Positions 51,624 through 59,727 of a stretch of 64,000 nt of DNA are shown here, piece after piece. This stretch comes from DASSTY01 sp035760645 (GTDB lineage: Bacteria; Gemmatimonadota; Gemmatimonadetes; Gemmatimonadales; GWC2-71-9): assembly GCA_035760645.1 (NCBI GenBank), contig DASTSO010000141.1, positions 1-64,000 of the forward strand, written 5' to 3'. The notes beneath the pieces were generated by a model, which ran no database searches, was not told the DNA's origin, and saw only the letters and a list, made by a program, of their open reading frames with translations. Each line of letters starts with the position of its first letter. The first letter of the stretch is position 1. A program made the translations under genes and the position numbers.

Positions 51624-53642
51624 ATGACCGATCATCCGACCGGCCCCTCCGCCGGCCTCCCTGCCGGCGACACCGGCGACGCCGGCGACCCGGGCGGCGC
51701 GCTCCGCGCCTGGTTCCTGGGCCCCCGCGCCGAGAACGCCGCCCTCCTCGAGCAGCTCGTCACGGAGGCGCTGCGCGACCACGTCTTCTGGCGGCGCAAC
51801 TACCACCCCGAGGACGGCTTCACCATCCGCGAGACCGACAAGCGGAGCGAGGGCTACGAGACGGCCGTCGCCACGCTGACGCAGGAGCTGATGGGGCTGC
51901 TCGCCGCGCTCAAGAAGGACATTCCGTTCTTCAGCGGGCGCTACAAGGGGCACATGGTCTTCGAGCAGACGATCGCGGCGCAGGTCGGCTACTTCGCGGC
52001 GATGCTCTACAACCCGAACAACGTCTCGATCGAGGCCTCGCCCGTGACGGGGCGCCTCGAGCTCGAGGTGGGCCGGCAGCTCGCCCGGATGATCGGCTAC
52101 GACGCCGAGACGAGCTGGGGCCACCTCACCTCGGGCGGCACCGTGGCCAACTTCGAGGCGCTCTGGATCGCCCGCAACGTGCGCTATCTCGCCGTCGCGA
52201 TGGCGGGCGCGGCGCGCGATCTCGGGCTCGAGCTCGACGTCGCGCTGCCCGGGGGCGAGCGCCGCCCGGTGGCGGATCTCCCGCTCTGGACGCTCCTCAA
52301 CGTCACGAACGGCGCGACGATGGATCTCTGGGAGCGGCTCTGGGACGCCGCCCCGCGCCGGGACGTGCGCCGGGCGCTCGACGCGCACTCGCTCTCCTCG
52401 ATCGGCTACCAGGACTACAGCGTCGAGCTCGCGCGCCTCTACGGCGACCCGCTCCCCGCGGGCGTCGTGCTCGTCGCCTCGACGGCCCACTACTCGTGGG
52501 AGAAGATCGTCCGCGCACTCGGGATCGGCGCGAACCGGCTCGTCTGCGTCCCGGTGGACCGCCACTTCCGGATGGACCCCGACGCCCTCTGGACGCGCGT
52601 CCGGGAGCTCGCCGAGCGGCGCACGCCGATCCTCGCGTGCGTGAGCGTCTGCGGCACCACGGAGGAGAGCGCGGTGGACCGGCTCGACCAGGTACTCGCC
52701 GTGCGCGCACGAGCCGAGCGCGAGCTCGGGGTCACCTTCCACGTGCACTCGGACGCCTGCTACGGGGGCTACGTCGCCTCGCTCACCTGGCGTGCGGACG
52801 GCACCCGGCGCACCGCGGCCGAGATCCGCGAGGCGGTGGGAGCCCCGGGCGCGGCGGACGACGCGTGGCCGAGCGAGGGATGGGTGCGCGGGATCGAGGC
52901 GCTCGGCGGCGCCGACTCGGTCACGATCGACCCGCACAAGCTGGGCTACGTCCCCTACCCCGCCGGCGCCTTCCTCCTGCGCGACCGCCGCGCCCGGGCG
53001 CTCGTCGCGGTGGACCCGCCCTACCTCGAGCCGTCGCACGGGCTCGACGCCACCGAGGACCTCTTCCTCGGCCGCTACATCTTCGAGGGCTCGAAGCCCG
53101 GGGCGGCCGCTGCCGCGGTGTGGCTCAGCCACAAGGTGCTGCCGCTCGACGAGCGCGGCTACGGCTATCTCATCGGCCGCACGGTGGCCGGAGCCCGCCG
53201 CCTCTACGCCGCGCTCGGCGAGCAGCCGCTCGGTGACTTCCGGGTCGTCCTGCTTCCGCCGCCCGACATCAACATCGTCTGCTTCGTCCTGCACCACCCT
53301 GCGCTCCGCAGCCTGCCCGCGACGAACGCCTTCAACGAGCGCATCTATGCCGCGATGAGTCTCGCGCATTCGGGGCCCGCGCCCGAGTACATCATCACGC
53401 GCACCCGCTTCCGGAGCCCCACCTACGACGGCGCCGCGGAGCCGATCGTCGAGGAGCTGGGAGTGGCAACGGCCGGGGAGTGGCGCGCGAGCGGCGGCGA
53501 GGGGATCGTGATCCTGCGCTCGACGATCATGGATCCGTTCCTCGCCGCGCCGCCGCCGGCCCCGGACCACGTGGCGGGCTTTCTCGCCGCCCTCCGCCGT
53601 GCCGCCGAGCGCGCCCTGGTGGAGACCCTCGGCACGGGGTGA
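51624..53642 (+). CDS. PLP-dependent group II decarboxylase (tyrosine-decarboxylase-like)
   Basis: A 672-aa enzyme of the glutamate/aromatic amino acid decarboxylase fold. Landmarks are FFSGRYKGHMVFEQTIAAQVGYF, the cofactor-region motif SWGHLTSGGTVANFEALWIARN, the PLP-ring histidine region ASTAHYSWEKI, HVHSDACYGGY and the PLP-lysine motif SVTIDPHKLGY near residue 435. The length and the GGTVANFEALW block resemble bacterial tyrosine decarboxylases (about 620 aa) rather than GadB (about 466 aa). The exact amino acid cannot be told. No antiporter is adjacent, which argues against a simple acid-resistance role. Confidence 0.85.
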   Translation: MTDHPTGPSAGLPAGDTGDAGDPGGALRAWFLGPRAENAALLEQLVTEALRDHVFWRRNYHPEDGFTIRETDKRSEGYETAVATLTQELMGLLAALKKDIPFFSGRYKGHMVFEQTIAAQVGYFAAMLYNPNNVSIEASPVTGRLELEVGRQLARMIGYDAETSWGHLTSGGTVANFEALWIARNVRYLAVAMAGAARDLGLELDVALPGGERRPVADLPLWTLLNVTNGATMDLWERLWDAAPRRDVRRALDAHSLSSIGYQDYSVELARLYGDPLPAGVVLVASTAHYSWEKIVRALGIGANRLVCVPVDRHFRMDPDALWTRVRELAERRTPILACVSVCGTTEESAVDRLDQVLAVRARAERELGVTFHVHSDACYGGYVASLTWRADGTRRTAAEIREAVGAPGAADDAWPSEGWVRGIEALGGADSVTIDPHKLGYVPYPAGAFLLRDRRARALVAVDPPYLEPSHGLDATEDLFLGRYIFEGSKPGAAAAAVWLSHKVLPLDERGYGYLIGRTVAGARRLYAALGEQPLGDFRVVLLPPPDINIVCFVLHHPALRSLPATNAFNERIYAAMSLAHSGPAPEYIITRTRFRSPTYDGAAEPIVEELGVATAGEWRASGGEGIVILRSTIMDPFLAAPPPAPDHVAGFLAALRRAAERALVETLGTG

Positions 53643-53652
53643 CGCTCCCGAG

Positions 53653-53658
53653 TATCTT
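53653..53658 (+). promoter_or_regulatory. -10 element of the rho gene (leaderless)
   Basis: TATCTT ends 6 bases before the rho ATG, so the transcript would begin at about the start codon. No upstream -35 was identified. It lies just past the decarboxylase stop. Confidence 0.4.
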
Positions 53659-53664
53659 GGGGGC

Positions 53665-54798
53665 ATGACCGACCCCTCCAGTCTCGGTGTCCTCGACCTG
53701 GCCAACGGCGGCGCGGGCTTCCTGCGCCGCCGTGAGGCATCCTACCTCCCCGAATCCGGCGACGTCCACGTCCCCGCCCGCCTCGTCCGCGAGCTCGACC
53801 TCCGCCCGGGCGACGAAGTCGCCGGCGAGACCGGGCGCGCCGAGGGGCGCGGGCGCGGCCCGGCGCTCACGAAGGTGACCGCGGTCAACGGCCGCCCGCC
53901 GGCGGAGCTCCGGCACCGGCCGAAGTTCGCGAGCCTGCGCTCGGTGCACCCGGACGAGCGGCTGGTGCTCGACTGCGGGCTCCGCCGCCGGGGCGAGCCC
54001 GATCTCACCAACCGGGTGATCGATCTCTTCGTGCCGTTCGGCAAGGGCCAGCGCGCCCTCGTCGTCGCGCCGGCCAAGGCGGGCAAGACCACCGTCCTGC
54101 AGAACATCGCCCAGGGCATCGCCGCCAATCATCCCTCGGCCACCCTCTTCATCCTCCTCGTGGACGAGCGGCCCGAGGAGGTGACCGAGATGGAGGCGTG
54201 CGGCGTCGGCGAGGTGATCGCCTCGAGCTTCGACAACGAGGCGAAGCGGCACGTCGCGGTCGCCGACCTCACGCTCGAGCGCGCCCGGCGGCGGGTGGAG
54301 CAGGGCGAGGACGTGGTGCTCATCGTGGACTCGATCACCCGCCTCGCCCGCGCGCACAACGCGGCCGAGCGCGGCAGCGGGCGCACCCTCTCGGGCGGGC
54401 TTGGCGCCGAGGCGCTCGAGCGGCCCAAGCGCTTCCTCGGGAGCGCGCGCAAGGTGGACGAGCGCCACGGCGGCGGCTCGCTCACGATCGTGGCGACGGC
54501 GCTCGTGGACACCGGCAGCCGGATGGACCAGGTGATCTTCGAGGAGTTCAAGGGCACCGGCAACAGCGAGCTCGTGCTGAGCCGCGAGCTGGCCGAGCGG
54601 CGGATCTTTCCGGCGGTGGACCTGCAGAAGAGCGCGACGCGGCGCGAGGAGCTGCTGCTCCCGCCCGCCGAGCTCGAGCTGGCGCGGCGGCTCCGGCAGC
54701 AGCTCGCGGGCCTCTCCCCGGCCGACGCGATGACGCGCGTGGCCACGCTCCTCAAGCGGCACCCGACGCCCGAGGCGCTCACGGCGGCCGTCTCCTGA
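53665..54798 (+). CDS. rho: Transcription termination factor Rho, short form lacking the N-terminal helical domain
   Basis: A 377-aa hexameric RNA-dependent ATPase. The RNA-binding cold-shock-like fold starts almost at residue 6 (GVLDLANGGAGFLRRREASYLPE). The ATPase core has P-loop VVAPAKAGKTTVLQ near 135, Walker B VVLIVDSITRLARAHN, the Q-loop/R-loop region ERPKRFLGSARKVDE and EEFKGTGNSELVLSREL. The E. coli protein has about 47 residues in front of the RNA-binding fold; they are missing here. In-frame codons before 53665 lie in the decarboxylase gene end and do not encode that domain. Whether another rho exists elsewhere cannot be seen. Confidence 0.92.
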   Translation: MTDPSSLGVLDLANGGAGFLRRREASYLPESGDVHVPARLVRELDLRPGDEVAGETGRAEGRGRGPALTKVTAVNGRPPAELRHRPKFASLRSVHPDERLVLDCGLRRRGEPDLTNRVIDLFVPFGKGQRALVVAPAKAGKTTVLQNIAQGIAANHPSATLFILLVDERPEEVTEMEACGVGEVIASSFDNEAKRHVAVADLTLERARRRVEQGEDVVLIVDSITRLARAHNAAERGSGRTLSGGLGAEALERPKRFLGSARKVDERHGGGSLTIVATALVDTGSRMDQVIFEEFKGTGNSELVLSRELAERRIFPAVDLQKSATRREELLLPPAELELARRLRQQLAGLSPADAMTRVATLLKRHPTPEALTAAVS

Positions 54799-54826
54799 GG
54801 CCGCGGCGCCCGTCGGTGTTCGCGCT

Positions 54827-54857
54827 CGGGGTCCGGCTCTCGCCGGACCCCGTTTTT
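54827..54857 (+). terminator. Intrinsic terminator of rho
   Basis: A perfect 10-bp stem (CGGGGTCCGG, 54827-54836, and complement 54843-54852) with a 6-base loop is followed by TTTTT. It is located 29 bases after the rho stop. Confidence 0.92.
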
Positions 54858-54920
54858 CGTGACATCTTCCCGAAGGAGGCCGCCCCGCAGGGCCTCGCCC
54901 ACCCTCTCTCCGAGGCGTTC

Positions 54921-55679
54921 ATGCCGCGACCCGGCACCCTTCCCCTCGCCCTCGTCGTCGGCGCGCTCGTCGCGAGCGCCACGATCGACGGCTGCGCGCG
55001 CTCACGGCCCGACGCGGGCACGACCGCGACGCGCGCGGCAGGCGCCACCGACGGTCCGAGCACCACGACGATGGATACCACGGGCTGGCGCGCCCTCTTC
55101 GATGGTCACGACCTCGCCCGGTGGCGGGGCTACCGCAGCGACTCCGTCCCGGCAGGGTGGCGCGTCGTCGACGGCGTGCTCACGAAGGACGTCGAGACCG
55201 GCGACCTGATGACGCGGGAGCAGTTCGGCGACTTCGAGCTCGCGTGGGACTGGAAGCTCGGCCCGGGCGGCAACGCCGGCGTCTTCTACCGCGCCACCGA
55301 GGAGTACGACCACATCTACTGGAGCGGCCCCGAGTACCAGCTCCTCGACGACGCGGGGCATCCGGACGGGAAGAGCCGGCTCACCGCCGCGGGCTCGGCC
55401 TACGGGCTCTACCCGGCCCCGGCCGGCGTCGTGAAGCCCGCGGGCCAGTGGAACCGCTCGCGGCTCGTGGTGCGCGGCAACCACGTCGAGCACTGGCTGA
55501 ACGGGACGAAGCTCCTCGAGTACGAGCTCGGCAGCCCCGACTGGACGGCGAAGGTCAAGGCGAGCAAGTTCGGCGCCTGGCCCGGCTACGGCCGCGCCCG
55601 CACCGGCCACATCGGCATCCAGGGCGACCACCCCGGCGAGCTCGCGCTGCGCGACATCCGGATCCGGGTGCTGCCGTGA
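54921..55679 (+). CDS. DUF1080 (3-keto-disaccharide hydrolase domain) lipoprotein
   Basis: A 252-aa protein with a signal peptide ending near IDGC (C25). Residues about 58-250 form the LamG-like DUF1080 fold: WRALFDGHDLARWRG, FELAWDWKLGPGGNAGVFYRA, GPEYQLLDDAGHPDG, QWNRSRLVVRGNHVEHWLNG and GHIGIQGDHPGELALRDIRIRVLP. The family includes enzymes that cleave 3-keto-glycosides. Coupling to a transporter and the facing oxidoreductase operon support such a role. The GTG of the MFS gene overlaps its stop. Confidence 0.87.
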   Translation: MPRPGTLPLALVVGALVASATIDGCARSRPDAGTTATRAAGATDGPSTTTMDTTGWRALFDGHDLARWRGYRSDSVPAGWRVVDGVLTKDVETGDLMTREQFGDFELAWDWKLGPGGNAGVFYRATEEYDHIYWSGPEYQLLDDAGHPDGKSRLTAAGSAYGLYPAPAGVVKPAGQWNRSRLVVRGNHVEHWLNGTKLLEYELGSPDWTAKVKASKFGAWPGYGRARTGHIGIQGDHPGELALRDIRIRVLP

Positions 55680-56992
55680 GCGGGGGCCGCGGGCTTCACG
55701 ACGCCGGGCGCGGGGTGCGCCCGCGCCTCATGGCGATGATGTTCCTGCAGTACTTCGTCTGGGGGGCCTGGTTCGTCACGATGGGCACCTACCTCACCCA
55801 GACGCTCCGTTTCAGCGGCTCGGAGGTGGGGCTCGCCTACGGCGCCACGGCCCTCGCGGCGCTCGTCACCCCGTTCTTCGTCGGCATGGTGGCCGACCGC
55901 TTCTTCGCGAGCGAGCGGCTGATGGCGGTGCTCCACCTCGTCGGGGCCGCGCTCCTCTGGCTCGTCTCGACGCGCACCACCTTCGGCGCGTTCTACCCGG
56001 CGCTGATCCTGTACGCGCTCTGCTACATGCCGACGCTGTCGCTGTCGAACTCGATCTCGTTCCACCACGTGCGCGATCCGGCGAAGGACTTCCCGCTGAT
56101 CCGGGTCCTCGGCACGATCGGGTGGATCGTGGCGGGCGTCGTCGTCGGCCGCGTGCTCCACGCCGACGCGCTCGCGCTCCCGATGCGGCTGGCGGCCGCG
56201 GCGCAGGTCGTTCTCGGGCTCTACTCGTTCGCGCTCCCGCACACGCCGCCCAGGGCGGCGGGCGCGCCGTTCAGCGCGCGCGACGCGCTCGGGCTCGACG
56301 CGCTCGAGCTGCTCAAGGACCGCGCCTTCCTCGTCTTCACGATGGGCTCGTTCCTCCTCTGCATCCCACTCCAGTTTTACTACACCTTCGCCAATCCCTA
56401 CCTCAACGAGATCGGCGCGCCGGAGCCGGCGTTCATCCAGACCTTCGGGCAGATGAGCGAGATCGGCTTCATGCTGCTCCTGCCCTTCGCACTCCGGCGG
56501 TTCGGGATCAAGGGGATCATGCTGGGCGGGATGCTCGCCTGGGCGCTCAGGTATCTCGCTTTCAGCGGCGGGAACGCGGGACCGGGGATGTGGCTGGTCT
56601 ACGCCGGGATCCTGCTGCACGGCCTGTGCTACGACTTCTTCTTCGTCGCCGGCCAGATCTACACGGACGAGCGCGCCGGCGAGCGGATCCGCGCGGCAGC
56701 GCAGGGGTTCATCAACTTCGTCACGAACGGACTGGGCTACTTCATCGGCGCCTTCGTCTCGGGCGCGGTGGTGGAGCGCTGGACGCGCACGAACCCCGCC
56801 TGCACCGGGGCCGACGCCGCCACCGGCCGCTGTCTCCCCGTGCTCCACGATTGGCAGGCGATCTGGCTCGTCCCCGCCGCGATGGCGCTCGTCGTCTTCG
56901 TCGGCTTCGCGCTGCTCTTCCGGCCCCGCGTCGCGCGATCCGAGCCCGTCGAGGCCGCGCCGCCCGAGGCGACGCCGGCGGTGCCGCGGTAG
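55676..56992 (+). CDS. NHS-type MFS transporter (nucleoside/sugar:H+ symporter family)
   Basis: A 438-aa protein with 12 predicted membrane helices starting at GTG. FLQYFVWGAWFVTMGTYLTQTL, PALILYALCYMPTLSLSNSISFHHVRDP and DFPLIRVLGTIGWIVAG match the NupG/XapB family. NHS-type carriers next to DUF1080 and Gfo/Idh genes are likely to import sugars or glycosides rather than nucleosides. The stop codon is part of the hairpin shared with the convergent DUF1080 gene. Confidence 0.87.
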   Translation: MSGGRGLHDAGRGVRPRLMAMMFLQYFVWGAWFVTMGTYLTQTLRFSGSEVGLAYGATALAALVTPFFVGMVADRFFASERLMAVLHLVGAALLWLVSTRTTFGAFYPALILYALCYMPTLSLSNSISFHHVRDPAKDFPLIRVLGTIGWIVAGVVVGRVLHADALALPMRLAAAAQVVLGLYSFALPHTPPRAAGAPFSARDALGLDALELLKDRAFLVFTMGSFLLCIPLQFYYTFANPYLNEIGAPEPAFIQTFGQMSEIGFMLLLPFALRRFGIKGIMLGGMLAWALRYLAFSGGNAGPGMWLVYAGILLHGLCYDFFFVAGQIYTDERAGERIRAAAQGFINFVTNGLGYFIGAFVSGAVVERWTRTNPACTGADAATGRCLPVLHDWQAIWLVPAAMALVVFVGFALLFRPRVARSEPVEAAPPEATPAVPR

Positions 56993-57015
56993 GGCGGAAC
57001 GCCGTCCCGCCCTAC
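56989..57015. terminator. Hairpin shared by two convergent stop codons
   Basis: GTAGGGCGG (56989-56997) pairs with CCGCCCTAC (57007-57015) around a 9-base loop. The left arm contains the TAG stop of the transporter gene and the right arm the TAG stop of the opposite-strand gene. No T-run is present. It may end or stabilise both messages. Confidence 0.55.
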
Positions 57016-57845
57016 TCGCTCAGCTCCCGCACCCACACGTTCCGGAACCGCGTCGGGTTCTCGTGGTCCTGCAGCACGAGCGGGAGCCGGTCGGGGTGGG
57101 GCTTGTAGGTGGCGCGGTGGTCGTGCTCGGTCCAGCCGGTGATCACGGTGTGATCCTGCACGAGCACGCCGTTGTGGAGGACGGTGATCGTGGCGGGGCG
57201 CAGCACCCGGCCGTCGGGCGCGAACAGGGGCCGGTGGAAGACGATGTCGTACGTCTGCCACTCGCCCGGGCGGCGCGCGGCGCTCACGAGCGGGGGCGTC
57301 TGGCCGTAGATCGCGGCGACCCAGCCGTCGGGATAGGTGTCGTTGTGCCACGAGTCGAGGATCTGCACCTCGTAATGGCTCATCAGGAAGACGCCGCTGT
57401 TGCCGCGCTCCTGGCTCTCGCCCCTCGGGGGCGTGGGCACGGCCCATTCGACGTGCAGCTGCACGCTGCCGAAGGCGCGCTTCGTCCGGATGCTGCCCGT
57501 GCCGGGCGCCACCTCGACGTAGCCGTCGTGCACCGTCCAGCGCGCCGGCCCGCCGCCGGCCCCTTCCCACTCCGCGAGGCCCCTGGCGCGGCCCGCGCCG
57601 TCGAGGAGCACGATCGCGTCCGAGGGCGGCGGCACCGGCGCGCCGGCCGGCGCCGGCGTGACGACCGGTGGGCGCGGCCGCTCCATCGAGTGGAGCGGCC
57701 ACTCCTTCGGCGCGGCGGAGTCGGGCTGCTGGGCCATGGCGATGGACGATAGCCCCGCCGAGGCGGCCAGCGCGAGCGCCCCGAGACGGAGGATCCCGAG
57801 GCGGAGGATCCCTGGGCGGCTGGCCCGCCGGTGCGCCGCCCTCAC
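57012..57845 (-). CDS. DUF1080 (3-keto-disaccharide hydrolase domain) secreted protein
   Basis: A 277-aa protein from a GTG overlapping the Gfo/Idh stop. A signal peptide with a duplicated GILRL core ends near SIAMAQQ. Residues about 80-275 form DUF1080 (NSGVFLMSHYEVQILDSWHNDTYPDGWVAAIYGQTPP, EWQTYDIVFHRPLF, VLQDHENPTRFRNVWVREL). It belongs to a different subgroup from the 252-aa protein on the other strand, so the two may cleave different keto-glycosides. Last gene of a four-gene leftward operon. Confidence 0.87.
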   Translation of the reverse strand: MRAAHRRASRPGILRLGILRLGALALAASAGLSSIAMAQQPDSAAPKEWPLHSMERPRPPVVTPAPAGAPVPPPSDAIVLLDGAGRARGLAEWEGAGGGPARWTVHDGYVEVAPGTGSIRTKRAFGSVQLHVEWAVPTPPRGESQERGNSGVFLMSHYEVQILDSWHNDTYPDGWVAAIYGQTPPLVSAARRPGEWQTYDIVFHRPLFAPDGRVLRPATITVLHNGVLVQDHTVITGWTEHDHRATYKPHPDRLPLVLQDHENPTRFRNVWVRELSE

Positions 57846-59077
57846 GGCCGCCACTCCCCGCGCGCCACCGCCGGCACGAAGCGGTCGAGGCCCCGCGGCG
57901 GGAAGGCGAGGGTGCGCTCCTGCTCGGCGCTCTGATACGCGGTCATCAGAATTCTCACCACCTCGAGTCCGTCCTCCAGCGTGAGCCGCGGCGCTTCCTT
58001 GCCCAGGAATGCGCGGACGAAATGCCGATCCTCCGCCTCGTAGCCGTAGGCCACCGCCTCGTCGGCCACGACGGGCATGAGACCCATCTCGGCGTTCTGC
58101 TTCTCGACGAGGTCCTCGCCCGCCTTCCCCTTCACCTCGCGACTGAAGAAGAGATCCAGCCCGGTGTCGAGGGTGTTCCAGCGCATCGAGTACTCGGGCC
58201 CGAGCAGCTCGGCCGAGAGCCGGAGGCCCGCGCCGACGAAGCTCCACGAGGTGGTGGCCTCGCCGATGACGCGCCGGCCCTCGGGCGTCTCGAACTCGAG
58301 CACCACGCTCGCGAAGTCCTCGGCGGGCGCCTTCGTGTAGTCCACCTCGGAGCCCATCGTCTTCACGAGCCGGCGCGCGTATTCGGGGCGCGTCCACTTG
58401 AGGCTCGCGATGTGGCCCGTGACCTTGAGGAGCGTGAGCGAGCCGAGCGGCTGCCCCGGCTCGGTGAGCAGGTGGCGCACGACGAGCGCCGAGTGGCACA
58501 TCATGTCGTTGAGCACGCCGCCGCCCTGCAGCGCCCCCTGCCAGAACCACGGCATGTGGGGTCCGCTGTGCTCCTCGGCCGCGCGCGCGAGATAGGGCCG
58601 GCCGGTGAGGCGCGCGCCGCGGGCCCACAGCAGCGCCCGCCCGCGCTCGACCTGCGGCGCGAAGACCTGGTTCTCGAGATACCCGTGCGGGATGCCCGCG
58701 CGGGTGACGAGCTGCAGGACCCGCTTCGCCTCCGCCACGTTGCGGGCGAGCGGCTTCTCGCAGGCGAGCCCGCGGAGCGCGCCGCGGCCGCGCGTCACCG
58801 CGTCGGTGATCTCCTCGACGTTCTCGATGCGGGCCTGGTTGGGCCCGCAGAGCCAGATGGCGTCGATCGCGGGATCCGCCACCATCTCGGCGATCGACCG
58901 GTAGGGTCGCGCCTCGCCCACGTCGAGCTCGCGCGCGTAGGCCGCCGCGCTCGCCGCGCGCTGCGCGTGCGGGCTCCAGACGCCGCGCACGTCGGCGTCG
59001 CGCACGCCGCGAAACGCCTGCATGTGGAAGCGCGCGTTGAAGCCGCTCCCGACGAAGCCGATGCCGAGCCTGGTCAC
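57842..59077 (-). CDS. Gfo/Idh/MocA family oxidoreductase
   Basis: A 411-aa NAD(P)-dependent enzyme starting at a GTG that overlaps the upstream stop. The Rossmann motif is GIGFVGSGFNARFHMQAF. The family's catalytic lysine motif is ACEKPLARNVAEAKRVLQL near residue 115. The C-terminal alpha/beta domain contains HSGPHMPWFWQGALQGGGVLNDMMCHSALVVRHLL. It could oxidise or reduce C3 of sugars, working with the secreted GMC enzyme and DUF1080 hydrolase. There is no Tat signal, so it acts in the cytoplasm. Confidence 0.88.
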   Translation of the reverse strand: MTRLGIGFVGSGFNARFHMQAFRGVRDADVRGVWSPHAQRAASAAAYARELDVGEARPYRSIAEMVADPAIDAIWLCGPNQARIENVEEITDAVTRGRGALRGLACEKPLARNVAEAKRVLQLVTRAGIPHGYLENQVFAPQVERGRALLWARGARLTGRPYLARAAEEHSGPHMPWFWQGALQGGGVLNDMMCHSALVVRHLLTEPGQPLGSLTLLKVTGHIASLKWTRPEYARRLVKTMGSEVDYTKAPAEDFASVVLEFETPEGRRVIGEATTSWSFVGAGLRLSAELLGPEYSMRWNTLDTGLDLFFSREVKGKAGEDLVEKQNAEMGLMPVVADEAVAYGYEAEDRHFVRAFLGKEAPRLTLEDGLEVVRILMTAYQSAEQERTLAFPPRGLDRFVPAVARGEWRP

Positions 59078-59727
59078 GAGCGCGTCTCCGTGTGTCCGCC
59101 GTTCCGGCCGTCCGCCACCGCCTCGTAGCTCACGCCGAGTTTGGCGAGCGCCGCGGGCGGGCAGCCGTCCCACGCCGGTCGCGCGACGTTGCCCTCGTAC
59201 CGCAGGTCCTTCACGCCCATCCGGCTCGACCAGAACGCGGTGGCGACGAGGTCGCGGAAGTCGCTGAAGAAGACCACGCCGGGATGCAGCTCCTTCCGCG
59301 CCTGCTTCGGCCACGCGATGTCGTCCAGCACTGCCGTGCGCTCGGCCGGCGCCGCCTGGAGGAAGGTCTTGCCGTACCGGCGCCCGCACTCCGCGTCGAG
59401 CCAGGCGAGCCCGCCGCGGATCTCGGTGCGTGCCGCGTCGCTCTCGATCTCCCGGAGTGCGTAGTCGAGGTAGGCCGGCGCCCCCGCGTCGCTCGCGCTC
59501 CCCGAGCGCTCGTCGCGCGGGATGATGAGATCGCCCAGGAGCGTGACGGTGGCGTACTCGTGGGGCGTGAAGAATTGCGGGGCACGACCCGCGTCGGCAG
59601 TGGCACCGGCGGAGCCCGCCGCCCCGCCGCCCCGCCGTCCCGCCCCTTCCCGCCCGCACGCCCCGACCACCGCCGCCGTCCCGATCAGCGCGAGCAGCTC
59701 GCGCCGGGTCATCTCGCCGAGACTCAT
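59074..59727 (-). CDS. Gluconate 2-dehydrogenase subunit 3 family protein
   Basis: A 217-aa protein with a Tat-like lipoprotein signal (MTRRELLALIGTAAVVGAC). The subunit-3 domain (about 50-200) shows FFTPHEYATVTLLGDLIIPRDERSGSASDAGAPAYLDY. Such small subunits accompany FAD-dependent GMC dehydrogenases and probably carry them through the Tat pathway. Its ATG overlaps the GMC gene stop. A Gly/Ala/Arg linker after the signal contains a DNA stretch resembling the genome's GGCGGGACGGC repeat. Confidence 0.87.
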   Translation of the reverse strand: MSLGEMTRRELLALIGTAAVVGACGREGAGRRGGGAAGSAGATADAGRAPQFFTPHEYATVTLLGDLIIPRDERSGSASDAGAPAYLDYALREIESDAARTEIRGGLAWLDAECGRRYGKTFLQAAPAERTAVLDDIAWPKQARKELHPGVVFFSDFRDLVATAFWSSRMGVKDLRYEGNVARPAWDGCPPAALAKLGVSYEAVADGRNGGHTETRS

